Shown piece by piece: positions 26,540 through 35,276 of a stretch of DNA of 64,000 nucleotides. Numbering within the stretch: position 1 is the stretch's first letter; each line of letters starts with the position of its first letter. Location of the stretch: contig CP097466.1 in NCBI GenBank assembly GCA_041874725.1, positions 372,001 through 436,000 of the forward strand, in the 5' to 3' direction. The notes beneath the pieces are model-generated. The model ran no database searches. It was not told where the DNA came from and saw nothing but the letters and a program-made list of their open reading frames with translations. Both the position numbers and the translations under genes were made by a program. Source of the stretch: Duganella sp. BuS-21 (GTDB lineage Bacteria; Pseudomonadota; Gammaproteobacteria; Burkholderiales; Burkholderiaceae_D).

Positions 26540-27331
26540 TCAGCCGTTTGCGGCCGCAAGAGGTGCTTCCGGCGAGGCGGCGCACGGGCCGTCGCCCAGC
26601 AGGCTGGCCACTTCGCGGGCAGCGGTAGCGAGGACGCTGCTCAGTAGTGGCAGGGAGGACTGGTCTACGCTTGCCGGGACAACGTAACTGAGACTGCCGA
26701 TCGGATAGCGGGCGTCGTCGAGCAGCGCGGCAGCGACCCCGATACGGTCAGGGTCGACCTCGCCGAACGACACGGCATGGCCGGCCTTGCGCAATTTCGC
26801 CATGGCGCCACGAAATTCGTCCCAGGTGCCACCATCGCCGTTCTGACGGATTTCATCGGCATGTGCCTCATACATCTTCTTGAGGTGACGCGAGGGCTGG
26901 TGCGCTAGGATGATGCGCGAGGACGCGCCTTTGAACATCGGCATGGGACGGCCGCGTTCGTAGCTGATCGTTGACTGCGGGCCGGCGGTGTACACCTGGT
27001 GCATGCACAGGACGCTCTCGCCGAAGGAACGGCACAGCAGGACTACCGAGCCGGCCGGCGCGAACTGCCGGATTTTCTCCATGACCGGCCGCGCGGCCCC
27101 CAGCAGGGGGTCGGTCAGTTGCAGCTGCCGGTCGAGCTGGATAATGGCCGGACCGAGGATGTAGCGGCCGGCGCCGGCCGTGGTGATGAGGCCGACATCC
27201 TCGAGGGCCAGCACGTAGCGGTAAGCGGTGCTCATCGACACGTCGAGCGTTTTTGCAATCTCCTCCGCGGTCCACACCGGGCATTCCAAGGTGAAGAGTT
27301 TCAGTACGCTCAGTGAACGATCAGTGGCCAT
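26540..27331 (-). CDS. IclR-family transcriptional regulator
   Basis: A 263-residue regulator. N-terminal winged helix (LFTLECPVWTAEEIAKTLDV, then SMSTAYRYVLALEDVGLI) and a C-terminal IclR effector domain (YERGRPMPMFKGASSRIIL). IclR proteins commonly control aromatic catabolism (PcaU, PobR, MhpR). It is encoded inside the leftward cluster between the dioxygenase and aldehyde dehydrogenase genes, 38 bases after the former, so it probably regulates the operon that contains it. Confidence 0.9.
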   Translation of the reverse strand: MATDRSLSVLKLFTLECPVWTAEEIAKTLDVSMSTAYRYVLALEDVGLITTAGAGRYILGPAIIQLDRQLQLTDPLLGAARPVMEKIRQFAPAGSVVLLCRSFGESVLCMHQVYTAGPQSTISYERGRPMPMFKGASSRIILAHQPSRHLKKMYEAHADEIRQNGDGGTWDEFRGAMAKLRKAGHAVSFGEVDPDRIGVAAALLDDARYPIGSLSYVVPASVDQSSLPLLSSVLATAAREVASLLGDGPCAASPEAPLAAANG

Positions 27332-27369
27332 ATTTTCAAGACTGTCATGTTATCAAGGCCTGCGGGTCT

Positions 27370-28209
27370 TCAGGTGCGAATCCAGGCCCTGCCCCACGAA
27401 TTGAGGGTGTATTCATTATGCGGCCAGATGCCGGGACTGACTTCGGCGGCCACCCGCTCGATTTCGGCGGAAATCTCGAGACGGTTTCCGTCCGGGTCGG
27501 TAATCATGAAGAAGAGGTTGTTGCCCGGCCCGTGCCGGCCCGGTCCGAAAAAGATCGGAATCCGCAGTTTGGCAAATTTGTCGCCCCAGTCCCGAATGTT
27601 ATTCCATTCCCTGGTCTCGTAGCAATGGTGATCCCATTCATTGCGCGAACCGCGGAAGAAAGCCAGCGAATGGTGTTCGTCGTCCGAACGCAGGAATACC
27701 ACCATGATGCGCCCATCTTCTTCGTTGACCACTTCATCGGAGACCGTGAAGCCGATCTTGCTGACGTAAAAGTCGACCACGGCATCGAGTTCGGTCGTCT
27801 GGAACACGGCATGCTGGAGTCGGGCGGGCTCTTGGTCCTCGATGAGGGGCCGGTTGGGCAAGCCCCAGGCGGTCTTGCGCCCCTGCGGATCATCGATCAC
27901 GAAGGCACCAGGCAGGTACAGCGGGCTCTCGAGAGGCGTCATCGGCACCTCGTTTGCCTGCAGGCGTTCGCGCAGGGCATCGAGGGCAAGCTGGTCCCTG
28001 AGTGCATACGCGGGACTGACCAGTTGGGCCGCAGGCCCGGGGCTGATGATCGCCGCGCGGGCGCCGCCCTGGAGGACATGGCTTTCACCGTGTACGGTTT
28101 CTCCCATCGACATGTGGTCGCGGTAGAAGGCGGCGAGTTTCGCCGGATTCTCGCTGCTGATGTGCAGGTAATACAGGTGGGCTGGGCTGGCAATTTGCAT
28201 TGTTGACAT
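27370..28209 (-). CDS. Extradiol (meta-cleavage) ring dioxygenase, VOC superfamily
   Basis: A 279-residue type I extradiol dioxygenase-like protein with two vicinal-oxygen-chelate domains. Likely Fe(II) ligands lie in the second domain: His in ARLQHAVFQTTELDAVVD, His in DDEHHSLAFFRGS, and Glu in DPDGNRLEISAEI. It should cleave a catechol-type ring next to a hydroxyl, producing a hydroxymuconic semialdehyde-type product. ATG 28209 has TAGGAG at good spacing; a GTG six bases earlier does not. It lies eight bases after the flavin hydroxylase gene, consistent with consecutive pathway steps. Confidence 0.85.
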   Translation of the reverse strand: MSTMQIASPAHLYYLHISSENPAKLAAFYRDHMSMGETVHGESHVLQGGARAAIISPGPAAQLVSPAYALRDQLALDALRERLQANEVPMTPLESPLYLPGAFVIDDPQGRKTAWGLPNRPLIEDQEPARLQHAVFQTTELDAVVDFYVSKIGFTVSDEVVNEEDGRIMVVFLRSDDEHHSLAFFRGSRNEWDHHCYETREWNNIRDWGDKFAKLRIPIFFGPGRHGPGNNLFFMITDPDGNRLEISAEIERVAAEVSPGIWPHNEYTLNSWGRAWIRT

Positions 28210-28217
28210 GGTCACTC

Positions 28218-29885
28218 CTAGGCACGCAAGGTTGCGTGTTCGAATTGCTGTGGGTTGTCCGGTGCATCGCCCTTGGAAGGACCGATGCCGAGTTGGGCGA
28301 GGTAGTCGCTAGCGAATGCCTCCTCGCCCTCGATGGGGAAGGTGCCGGCGACATAGCGGTCCGGGCGCAGCAGGACAATGTCCCCGCCGATCCGCTCGAA
28401 GAGCGGCGCAAGGCCTTGGCCGTGGTCCACCCAGACGACAACGCCCGCGTCGTTCAGGCCAATCGCCGCGGCTGCCTCGTGTCCAGCGGACGCCGGCACG
28501 ATCACGACGCGTCTTGCATCGAGGTGCTTCCACAAACCGTGCTGCAGGCTGGCCATGCGATCGAGCATGTCCTTGCCGTAAGCGACGAGTGCGAAGCCGT
28601 CGCCGATCAGGTCATCAAGCCGCAGGGCAGGGCCGTCGCCACGGCTGACAGTCGGCTGGGGCATCATGGTTCCCCGCAGGCTCGCGGGTGCGCCATCCTT
28701 CAACCCGCTCAACAGGCCCTTGGTGTAGCGCGGCTTCGGCTTGAACCGCATTTGCAGGAAATAGTCGCGCAGCGGAGGGATATACGCCGCCAGCGTGAAG
28801 AAGCCGCTGATCGCCCATCCATGCAAGCGTGTGCGTGGCGCCATGACTTCGCCCAGATTGAGCGCGAGGCGGATCAGCGACCACGCATGGCCGCGGCGTT
28901 CGGCCTCATAGGAGTCGAGCGCGCTGTCGGGAAGCTTGCCCTGGATTACCCGCGCCAGTTTCCAGCCGAGGTTGTGCGCGTCCCGGATGCCGCTGTTCAT
29001 GCCCTGTCCGGCATACGGCGGGGTTAGGTGCGCGGCGTCGCCGGCGAGAAAGATGTTCCCCTGTCGCCAGCGCTCGGCCATCCGCGCATGGAAGGTATAC
29101 ACGACCTGGCGCACGATATTGGTCGGCTTGTCGCCGCGGAAGGGTCGCAGGAAGGCCTGGATCTGCGCCGGCTGCATCATCGCTTCCGCGTCTTCGCCGG
29201 GATGGATCATGATCTCAAAGCGGCGCGTCCTATGCGGTCCGGGGACTTCGACGATCGGGCGGCGCGCATTGCAATAGACGCGCGTCTGCCAGAACGCATC
29301 GTCGTCATCCTCGGTATCGATCACGATCCAGCGCGACTTGAAGGTCGTGCCGGACATTGGGACGCCCAGCATTTCGCGCACCGGGCTCCGGCCGCCGTCG
29401 CAGGCGATCAAATAGCGCGCCCGGACGGTGAGGGTGCCACCGGCGCCCTGTCCGATCGTGGCAGTGACGCCTGCGGCAGTGTCGGCGAACGACTCCAGGT
29501 TGTGGTTGAAGCGCATGCTGACGTTCGCGAAGCGTTCCAGGCCCTTGCGCAGAGTGGCTTCGAAAAGCGGCTGGCGAAAGGCATTCCGGCGCGGGAAGCC
29601 GTAATCGCTGACCGTCGGTACAACTTTGCCGAAGCAGCGGCCGCCGGGCTTCGTGAGGTAATGCACGCCGTAGCCGGAGACGACGTCGCGCAGCACCTCG
29701 GGCGCCAGGCCGATCGCCTGCATGGTGCGCAAGGATTCGTCGTCGATCGACACGGCGCGTGGTTCGGCGACGGTCGACTCCTTGCGGTCGATGATGATGG
29801 TCCTGATGCCGTTCTGGCCAAGCAGGTTGGCCAGCGTGAGCCCTGTCGGGCCCGCGCCGACGATGAGAATATCTGTAGTCTCCAT
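28218..29885 (-). CDS. FAD-dependent aromatic hydroxylase, MhpA/PheA-TfdB type
   Basis: A 555-residue flavin monooxygenase. FAD-binding DILIVGAGPTGLTLANLLGQ, the DG motif CDGGRSPVREMLG, and the GD motif FLAGDAAHLTPPYAGQGMNS are intact. A thioredoxin-like C-terminal domain of about 150 residues is typical of MhpA-like 3-(3-hydroxyphenyl)propionate hydroxylases and phenol hydroxylases. The enzyme probably adds an ortho hydroxyl to a phenolic acid to make the substrate of the extradiol dioxygenase encoded next. ATG 29885 opens at the FAD fold; a longer frame to 30011 adds no conserved residues. Confidence 0.88.
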   Translation of the reverse strand: METTDILIVGAGPTGLTLANLLGQNGIRTIIIDRKESTVAEPRAVSIDDESLRTMQAIGLAPEVLRDVVSGYGVHYLTKPGGRCFGKVVPTVSDYGFPRRNAFRQPLFEATLRKGLERFANVSMRFNHNLESFADTAAGVTATIGQGAGGTLTVRARYLIACDGGRSPVREMLGVPMSGTTFKSRWIVIDTEDDDDAFWQTRVYCNARRPIVEVPGPHRTRRFEIMIHPGEDAEAMMQPAQIQAFLRPFRGDKPTNIVRQVVYTFHARMAERWRQGNIFLAGDAAHLTPPYAGQGMNSGIRDAHNLGWKLARVIQGKLPDSALDSYEAERRGHAWSLIRLALNLGEVMAPRTRLHGWAISGFFTLAAYIPPLRDYFLQMRFKPKPRYTKGLLSGLKDGAPASLRGTMMPQPTVSRGDGPALRLDDLIGDGFALVAYGKDMLDRMASLQHGLWKHLDARRVVIVPASAGHEAAAAIGLNDAGVVVWVDHGQGLAPLFERIGGDIVLLRPDRYVAGTFPIEGEEAFASDYLAQLGIGPSKGDAPDNPQQFEHATLRA

Positions 29886-29929
29886 ATCCGGTCCTTGTTG
29901 ACTCTGTATGTAAGCGGGGAAATGCGCTC

Positions 29930-30772
29930 TTACGATTCCTGGATGACGTGATTGACCAGCGTGCCGATCCGTGAAATTTCTACTTCGACGACATCGCCCG
30001 GCTGCATCCACAGAGGCGGCTCGCGGAAGGCGCCGACGCCGCCGGTCGTGCCGGTGATGATGACGTCCCCTGGATTGAGTTCGGTGAAGGTACTGCAGTA
30101 TTCGATCAGTTCGGCAATCGGGAAAATCAGGTCGTCGGTCCTGGCTTCCTGCACCACGTTCCCGTTCAGGCGCGTCACGAGTGTGAGCGCGGACGGATCG
30201 CCGACTTCATCGGGAGTTACCAGCCATGGACCGAAGCCGCCGGTCGAGGGGAAATTTTTGCCTGGAATGAACTGGATCGAATGCTTCTGCCAGTCGCGCA
30301 CGCTTCCGTCGTTGTAGCAAGAATACCCTGCGATGTAGCCGAGGGCGTCCTCTGCCTTGACGTGGCGGGCTTTCTTGCCGATAACGACGGCGAGTTCTCC
30401 CTCGAAGTCGAGTTTGTGCGAAGCATTGGGACGCACGATGGGCTGGCCGTGCCCGGTCTGTGAGTCGGCAAAGCGCGTGAAAATCATGGGAAATTTCGGG
30501 ATCTCGCGACCCGTTTCCTTTACATGCGACAGGTAATTGATGCCCACGCAAAGGATTTTTTGCGGGTCGGCGATAACTGGCAGGTACTCAAGCTGCTCGA
30601 GTGGCACACGTACGGCACTGGCCTCCAGATGCTTCTGCGTCACATGATGGCCGCAGGCGAGGAATTCGAGCAGGTCACGACCCAGCCCGGCGTCTCCGAG
30701 GTCGATCACAGCGTTTCCATCAACCACGCCGAAGGTCTCCTTGCCGCCGTGGCGGAAGCTTGCGAATTTCAT
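29930..30772 (-). CDS. Fumarylacetoacetate-hydrolase-family protein (meta-pathway hydrolase/isomerase)
   Basis: A 280-residue FAH-superfamily enzyme. Metal ligands are in KLDFEGELAVVIGKKARHV and YSCYNDGSVRDWQKHS; PGDVIITGTTGGVGAFREPP is the usual C-terminal loop. Such proteins hydrolyse or isomerise ring-cleavage products (for example HpcE- or MhpD-like reactions). It is the first gene of the leftward operon, next to the divergent promoter. ATG 30772 matches the MKFASFRHGG family opening. The exact reaction cannot be fixed from sequence. Confidence 0.85.
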   Translation of the reverse strand: MKFASFRHGGKETFGVVDGNAVIDLGDAGLGRDLLEFLACGHHVTQKHLEASAVRVPLEQLEYLPVIADPQKILCVGINYLSHVKETGREIPKFPMIFTRFADSQTGHGQPIVRPNASHKLDFEGELAVVIGKKARHVKAEDALGYIAGYSCYNDGSVRDWQKHSIQFIPGKNFPSTGGFGPWLVTPDEVGDPSALTLVTRLNGNVVQEARTDDLIFPIAELIEYCSTFTELNPGDVIITGTTGGVGAFREPPLWMQPGDVVEVEISRIGTLVNHVIQES

Positions 30773-30950
30773 ATTGTCTCCATCGAAATAGTCAGTAGGT
30801 GAACGCATCATATCCTGATCATTCGGTTACCATCAACAAAATTCTCACAATAAGACAACTTTTTTTATACTAGAAGAAAAAAATGTCATAATACGGCCTA
30901 TCCGGTGCAAGTGGCATCGGACGCCGCCAAGTTGCGGGCGAACCAAATCC
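30773..30950. promoter_or_regulatory. Divergent promoter region of the meta-cleavage cluster
   Basis: This AT-rich gap of 178 bp separates the leftward catabolic operon from the rightward exporter operon. It contains AAATTCTCACAATAAG at about 30839, a possible operator half shared with the AraC promoter at 20171, a poly-T tract at 30862-30868 followed by ATACTAG, and TCATAATACG as a possible -10 region toward the exporter. I see no gene in it. Confidence 0.4.
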
Positions 30951-32558
30951 ATGAAAGGTCCCGCAGTGCTTTCTTCCTTTCTCCTTAAGCCATTTGGCAA
31001 GTGGAACACGATGCCGGCGGTCTTCGCGGCGCATACCACTACTGCGGCCCTGCTTGCATTGAGCGTGGCGGTGGGGCTGGCCCTGCCGCACCCATGGTGG
31101 GCGGCGATGACGATCTGGCTGGTCGCGCAGCCAACGCGCGGACTGTTCATCGAGCGGTGTGCCGCGAGGCTGCTGGGAACAGCAGCGGGCGCCGTTGTCG
31201 GCGCGGCTGCCGCGCTGGCATTCGCGCATGACCGGGTCATCCTGCTCGCGGCACTGGCGGCCTGGTTGATGCTGTGTGCTGCAGCCGGTGCTGCGCTCAG
31301 GCATTTCAGGAGCTACGCTGCGGTGCTGGCGGGATACACGGCCTCGATCGTCGCCCTGTTCGGCTATGCAGAAGGCGATTTCAGCCTGTTCCAGGCTGGC
31401 GCCAGGGTTGCCTGCACCCTGATGGGAATTGGTGTGTCGGCGCTCGTTTCGGCAGTGTTCCTGAAACCTGGCGGCAGCGGAGCGATCGCGCTGGCGCTAC
31501 GGACCCTAGAAGAACGCTGCGCGAGCTGGAGCAGGCAGCCGGCCGCCACACGGCGCACCGGTCCGGCCCGGCAGAAAGCGGCCGTCCTGGCCAGGGACGT
31601 GGCAAGGTTCGAGCGCTCCCTGGAAGACAATGCGGCGGGCTCCTTGGCGGCGCGCCGCACGCTCGGCGCGGTTCGCAGCAGGCTGGAGGTCGTGCTCGAG
31701 ATACTCGCCACGTCGAGTCTCGTTGATCAACCGGCCATGCAGGGGGAAGCCGATTTCCCGGGAAGCGCAGGATTCGCCGGCGCAGCATTGGCGCGGCATG
31801 CGGCGATGATGCGTGCGGCCGCGCGGCCAGCCGCCGCGCTCGGCATGGCCGCTCTCTTGTGGCTGGCGACCGGCTGGCCCGAGGGACCGATTGCCGTCAT
31901 GACAGCCGCTATTTTCGCTTCACTGTTTTCCAGTCACGAACGTGCGCGGGACGCACTGAAGGGCGTCATGCAGGGTTCGGCAATCGGAGCGGTCGCCGGG
32001 CTCGGCTTTCGCGTGCTGGTCACGCCCCACCTTGCAGGCCTGCCGTCCTTAATACTGGCGCTCGCCCCTTTTCTGGCTGGCGGCGCCTTCCTGATGGCGA
32101 GACCGGCGACCGCCAGGATGGCCATCGACATCAACATGACCTTCCTGCTCGTCGCCCAACCAGGATTGGACCTGCCGCCGGCGACGGCCGAAGCGGCCCG
32201 CCAGGCAGCGGCCATGCTTGCCGGTATCGGCTGCGCCTGGCTGACGTACACCGCGCTCCTGCCAACCCTCTGGGAGCGGGACCTCCTTTACAGGGGGGCG
32301 CGGATGCGTCAGCTCGCGGACAGTCTGTGCCGGATGCCCCCTGCGGCGCGGCAGGCCCGGGAACGCAGGGAAATGACGCAGGTCGTGCTGTCGATCTGTT
32401 GCGATGGCAGAACACCTGCTTCGGTCTGCATGGCCGCGTTGGCGGTAGCGGGCAGGGCGGCGCAACTCGGGGCGGAGCAGCAAGCGGAACTCCTGATGCG
32501 TGCGGTGGCGACCTTGTCCAATCTTATTAAGTCTACAACGAAAAAGAGTGAATTCTGA
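30951..32558 (+). CDS. FUSC-family (AaeB-like) aromatic acid exporter
   Basis: A 535-residue inner-membrane protein with two clusters of about five to six hydrophobic spans (from residues 25-170 and 300-430) separated by a soluble helical stretch, the layout of FUSC/AaeB/YccS proteins. Motifs include PWWAAMTIWLVAQPTRGLFI and WPEGPIAVMTAAIFASLFSS. AaeB-type pumps relieve toxic build-up of aromatic carboxylates. It is somewhat shorter than most relatives (about 650 residues). The stop is one base before the aldehyde dehydrogenase start, so the two form an operon. Confidence 0.82.
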   Translation: MKGPAVLSSFLLKPFGKWNTMPAVFAAHTTTAALLALSVAVGLALPHPWWAAMTIWLVAQPTRGLFIERCAARLLGTAAGAVVGAAAALAFAHDRVILLAALAAWLMLCAAAGAALRHFRSYAAVLAGYTASIVALFGYAEGDFSLFQAGARVACTLMGIGVSALVSAVFLKPGGSGAIALALRTLEERCASWSRQPAATRRTGPARQKAAVLARDVARFERSLEDNAAGSLAARRTLGAVRSRLEVVLEILATSSLVDQPAMQGEADFPGSAGFAGAALARHAAMMRAAARPAAALGMAALLWLATGWPEGPIAVMTAAIFASLFSSHERARDALKGVMQGSAIGAVAGLGFRVLVTPHLAGLPSLILALAPFLAGGAFLMARPATARMAIDINMTFLLVAQPGLDLPPATAEAARQAAAMLAGIGCAWLTYTALLPTLWERDLLYRGARMRQLADSLCRMPPAARQARERREMTQVVLSICCDGRTPASVCMAALAVAGRAAQLGAEQQAELLMRAVATLSNLIKSTTKKSEF

Positions 32559-32559
32559 C

Positions 32560-34023
32560 ATGAACATCAATACGAATTTTACCGGGCAGTACATCACCGG
32601 AATATGGCGCGACGGCCGCGCGCACAAGGCCCTGGTCGATACGAACCCTTACGATGGGGCCGTACTTGCTACCATCGCTTTGGCCAACGCAGACGATCTC
32701 GACGAGGCCTACCGCGCGGCGCAGCAGGCACAACGCGCATGGGCCACGGCCTTGCCCGCGGACCGGGCCGCAGTCATGCTGCGCGCCGCGGGGCTCGTGC
32801 ATGCGAACCGCACATTGCTGGTCAATTGGCTGATCAGGGAATCCGGCAGTACGCGGATGAAAGCCGAGATGGAAGTCGGCGCAGTGCACGCGTCGATGCT
32901 GGTAGCCGCAAGCTTCCCGGGCAGGGTCACAGGGCGCATTCTGCCGGTCGACGTGCCTGGCAAGGAAAGCCGGGTCTATCGCGAGCCTCTGGGGGTGGTC
33001 GGGGTGATCAGTCCCTGGAACTGGCCGATGCACCTGTCCAACCGCTCGATCGGCCCCGCACTTGCCCTGGGCAATGCAGTCGTGCTCAAGCCGGCAGACG
33101 ATACGCCCGTCACAGGCGGGCTGCTGCTGGCCAGTATCTACGAAGCTGCGGGCTTGCCGCCGGGCTTGCTCAACGTGGTCATCGGTGAAATCCCGGATAT
33201 CGGCGACGCGTTCACGCTTCACCCGGTGCCGAAGTTCATTTCCTTTACCGGATCGACCCGGGTAGGGCGCCACATCGGGATGCTCGCAATGACCGGCCCC
33301 ACGCTTAAGCGCCTCGGCCTGGAGTTGGGCGGCAACGCACCTCTGGTCGTGCTCGATGACGCCGATGTCGAGCGTGCTGCGCACGCCGCTGTCGTCGGCC
33401 GTTTCCTCCACCAGGGCCAGATATGCATGAGCACGAACCGGATCATCGTCGATGAGAAGGTGCACGACAGCTTCGTCGACGCCTTCCTCAAGCGCGTACG
33501 AATGTTGAAAGCAGGGGATCCGAACGATCCGGACACGGTGATCGGGCCACTGATCAACAGGCGCCAGCTGCAGTTTGCGCAGGAGCGTATCGAAGCGGCG
33601 AGGGCGGCCGGGCAGCGCCAGGTATTCGGCGCACCCGCGCAGGGACAGGTCCTGCCGCCGCAGGTGTTCGTCGACGTACCCAACGATTCAGAGCTGGCCC
33701 AGGCGGAGCACTTTGCTCCGATTGCGCCGGTCATCAAGGCGGCCGACGAAGAGCAGGCGCTGCTGTTCGCAAACCAGACCGAATTCGGCCTGTCGAGCGC
33801 AGTGTTCACGAAAGATGAGGCGCGGGGCGTGCGCTTCGCACGGCGGATCGAGGCGGGCATGACGCATGTGAATGACATTACGCCCAACGACGATCCGAAC
33901 AACATGTTCGGGGGTGAGAAAAACAGCGGGCTTGGGCGGTTCAATAGTGACTGGATCATTGCCGAACTGACGACCGATCACTGGGTTTCGGTCCAGCATG
34001 GCCCGCGTCCCTACCCGTTCTGA
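32560..34023 (+). CDS. Aldehyde dehydrogenase, benzaldehyde/vanillin type (copy 2)
   Basis: A 487-residue aldehyde dehydrogenase with PLGVVGVISPWNWPMHLSNR, SFTGSTRVGRHIGML, the Glu in LGLELGGNAPLVVLDDADVE and the Cys in FLHQGQICMSTNRI. It is a paralogue of the enzyme at 24875-26344 but differs at many motif positions, so it is not a recent duplicate. The start ATG is one base past the exporter stop. A second DUF2236 gene follows 182 bases downstream. Confidence 0.88.
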   Translation: MNINTNFTGQYITGIWRDGRAHKALVDTNPYDGAVLATIALANADDLDEAYRAAQQAQRAWATALPADRAAVMLRAAGLVHANRTLLVNWLIRESGSTRMKAEMEVGAVHASMLVAASFPGRVTGRILPVDVPGKESRVYREPLGVVGVISPWNWPMHLSNRSIGPALALGNAVVLKPADDTPVTGGLLLASIYEAAGLPPGLLNVVIGEIPDIGDAFTLHPVPKFISFTGSTRVGRHIGMLAMTGPTLKRLGLELGGNAPLVVLDDADVERAAHAAVVGRFLHQGQICMSTNRIIVDEKVHDSFVDAFLKRVRMLKAGDPNDPDTVIGPLINRRQLQFAQERIEAARAAGQRQVFGAPAQGQVLPPQVFVDVPNDSELAQAEHFAPIAPVIKAADEEQALLFANQTEFGLSSAVFTKDEARGVRFARRIEAGMTHVNDITPNDDPNNMFGGEKNSGLGRFNSDWIIAELTTDHWVSVQHGPRPYPF

Positions 34024-34129
34024 GAACTTGCCCGCCAGGCATTACCAAGATTTGATGCGCCACGCTATAACTATACGAATACGTACATTTATGTTGAAAA
34101 TCGAACCGTGCCCGCGCATAATTGTACGG

Positions 34130-34151
34130 ACGCGTTCACTTACGAACGCGT
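34130..34151. promoter_or_regulatory. Palindromic operator candidate upstream of the second DUF2236 gene
   Basis: ACGCGTTC and GAACGCGT face each other across six bases, a perfect 8-bp dyad, 55-76 bases upstream of the DUF2236 start. It lies in the 182-bp gap after the aldehyde dehydrogenase gene, which also carries AT-rich promoter-like sequence (TATAACTATACGAATACG). The gene may therefore have its own regulated promoter. The protein that would bind is not known; the TetR regulator at 19292 is one candidate. Confidence 0.45.
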
Positions 34152-34205
34152 TGGCGTTTCCGTTGGAAGCGCTACTGACTATCTGAACCAACCCGGAGAT
34201 CATCA

Positions 34206-35276
34206 ATGAGCACGCAACCAAACAAGTGGATCCAGGCCGAGATCGAATCGCTCGACCCTCACAAGGATTACGTCCGTATCTGGCAACTGGGCAGCTGCTA
34301 TGGCGCTGACGACTTCATGCAAAATCTTATCTACGCCCTGACGTTTCCTAACTTCGTTGTCACCGAATGGGGTTCGACGGCGGTCTGGCGCGAGGACGGA
34401 GGCAAGGTCGTCGAGCGCGCCAACTCCCGCGTCGAGCAGACGCAAAATGCGAATGCACTCTGGTGGTGGTACGGTCCGCACGACGAGCGCACCCGGAAAT
34501 CCGTGGACGGCATCAATAAGCTGCATGCTTACTGGGCCGGCAAGTATCCGGGCACGTTTTCCTATAATGAGGACTACATTTATGTCTGCGCCTTTACTGC
34601 GGTGACGATGCATCGCCTGCGCTTGCGCATGGGGCTGCCCGGCATCTCCGAGAAGGAACAGATCGCCGCACACAAGTTCTGGGGAGAAATGTCGAAGTTG
34701 TTCACGGCCGAAGGCGGCGTTGCCTTGCATGGCTACCCGGAGAGCTTCGACGGCCTGATTCAGTTTTGTGAAACAGTGGAGGCGACGCCGCGACCGAAGC
34801 CGGAGCGCGGTAATCTGATCGCCTCGGCGATCTACGAGCAATTCGTCGTCCGCTTCTTCCCAAAGCAGATGCACTGGCTGGGTCATCAACTGCTGCGCAG
34901 TTTGTCGCTGCCTACGACGCTCGAAACGATGCAAATCGATCCGCCGCTCCCAATGGCTGCGGACGTGCTACCCAAGCTCATGGGTCTGGTGTTCTGGCAT
35001 CAGGCAACGTTTGAGGACGATCCGTCGCGCAGCTACGTAGAAGAGCGCGAGGCCATGGATGCCGGGCAGCGCCAGGCCGTGCGCGAAAGCATCCACGAAC
35101 GCGACAAGGCGTTTCCGGCCCACTTTGCGGCAACGTACAAGGACGATGCCCGGTTTGCCGGCTGTCCGTTCCATGCCGCGCTCAAGCGCTACGACTCGCA
35201 TGAAACTTCGACCGTACCAGAGGATGTGCAGCGCATCGAGGCCGTTGTTGCCGGAAATGTTGGGGTTGCAAACTAA
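34206..35276 (+). CDS. MpaB/Lcp-type oxygenase-like protein (DUF2236), copy 2
   Basis: A 356-residue paralogue of the protein at 23887-24864. Shared blocks are KWI-AEI-SLDPHKDYVRIW, DDFMQNLIYALTFPNFVV, DGINKLHAYWAGKYP, MHRLRLRMGLPGISEKEQ and GYPESFDGLIQF. It ends with a Cys-containing FAGCPFHAALKRY tail like copy 1. By family, it could be a heme oxygenase cleaving an alkenyl or prenyl chain. The ribosome site CCCGGAGATCATC precedes the ATG. Each copy is paired with its own aldehyde dehydrogenase gene at an outer edge of the cluster. Confidence 0.7.
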   Translation: MSTQPNKWIQAEIESLDPHKDYVRIWQLGSCYGADDFMQNLIYALTFPNFVVTEWGSTAVWREDGGKVVERANSRVEQTQNANALWWWYGPHDERTRKSVDGINKLHAYWAGKYPGTFSYNEDYIYVCAFTAVTMHRLRLRMGLPGISEKEQIAAHKFWGEMSKLFTAEGGVALHGYPESFDGLIQFCETVEATPRPKPERGNLIASAIYEQFVVRFFPKQMHWLGHQLLRSLSLPTTLETMQIDPPLPMAADVLPKLMGLVFWHQATFEDDPSRSYVEEREAMDAGQRQAVRESIHERDKAFPAHFAATYKDDARFAGCPFHAALKRYDSHETSTVPEDVQRIEAVVAGNVGVAN

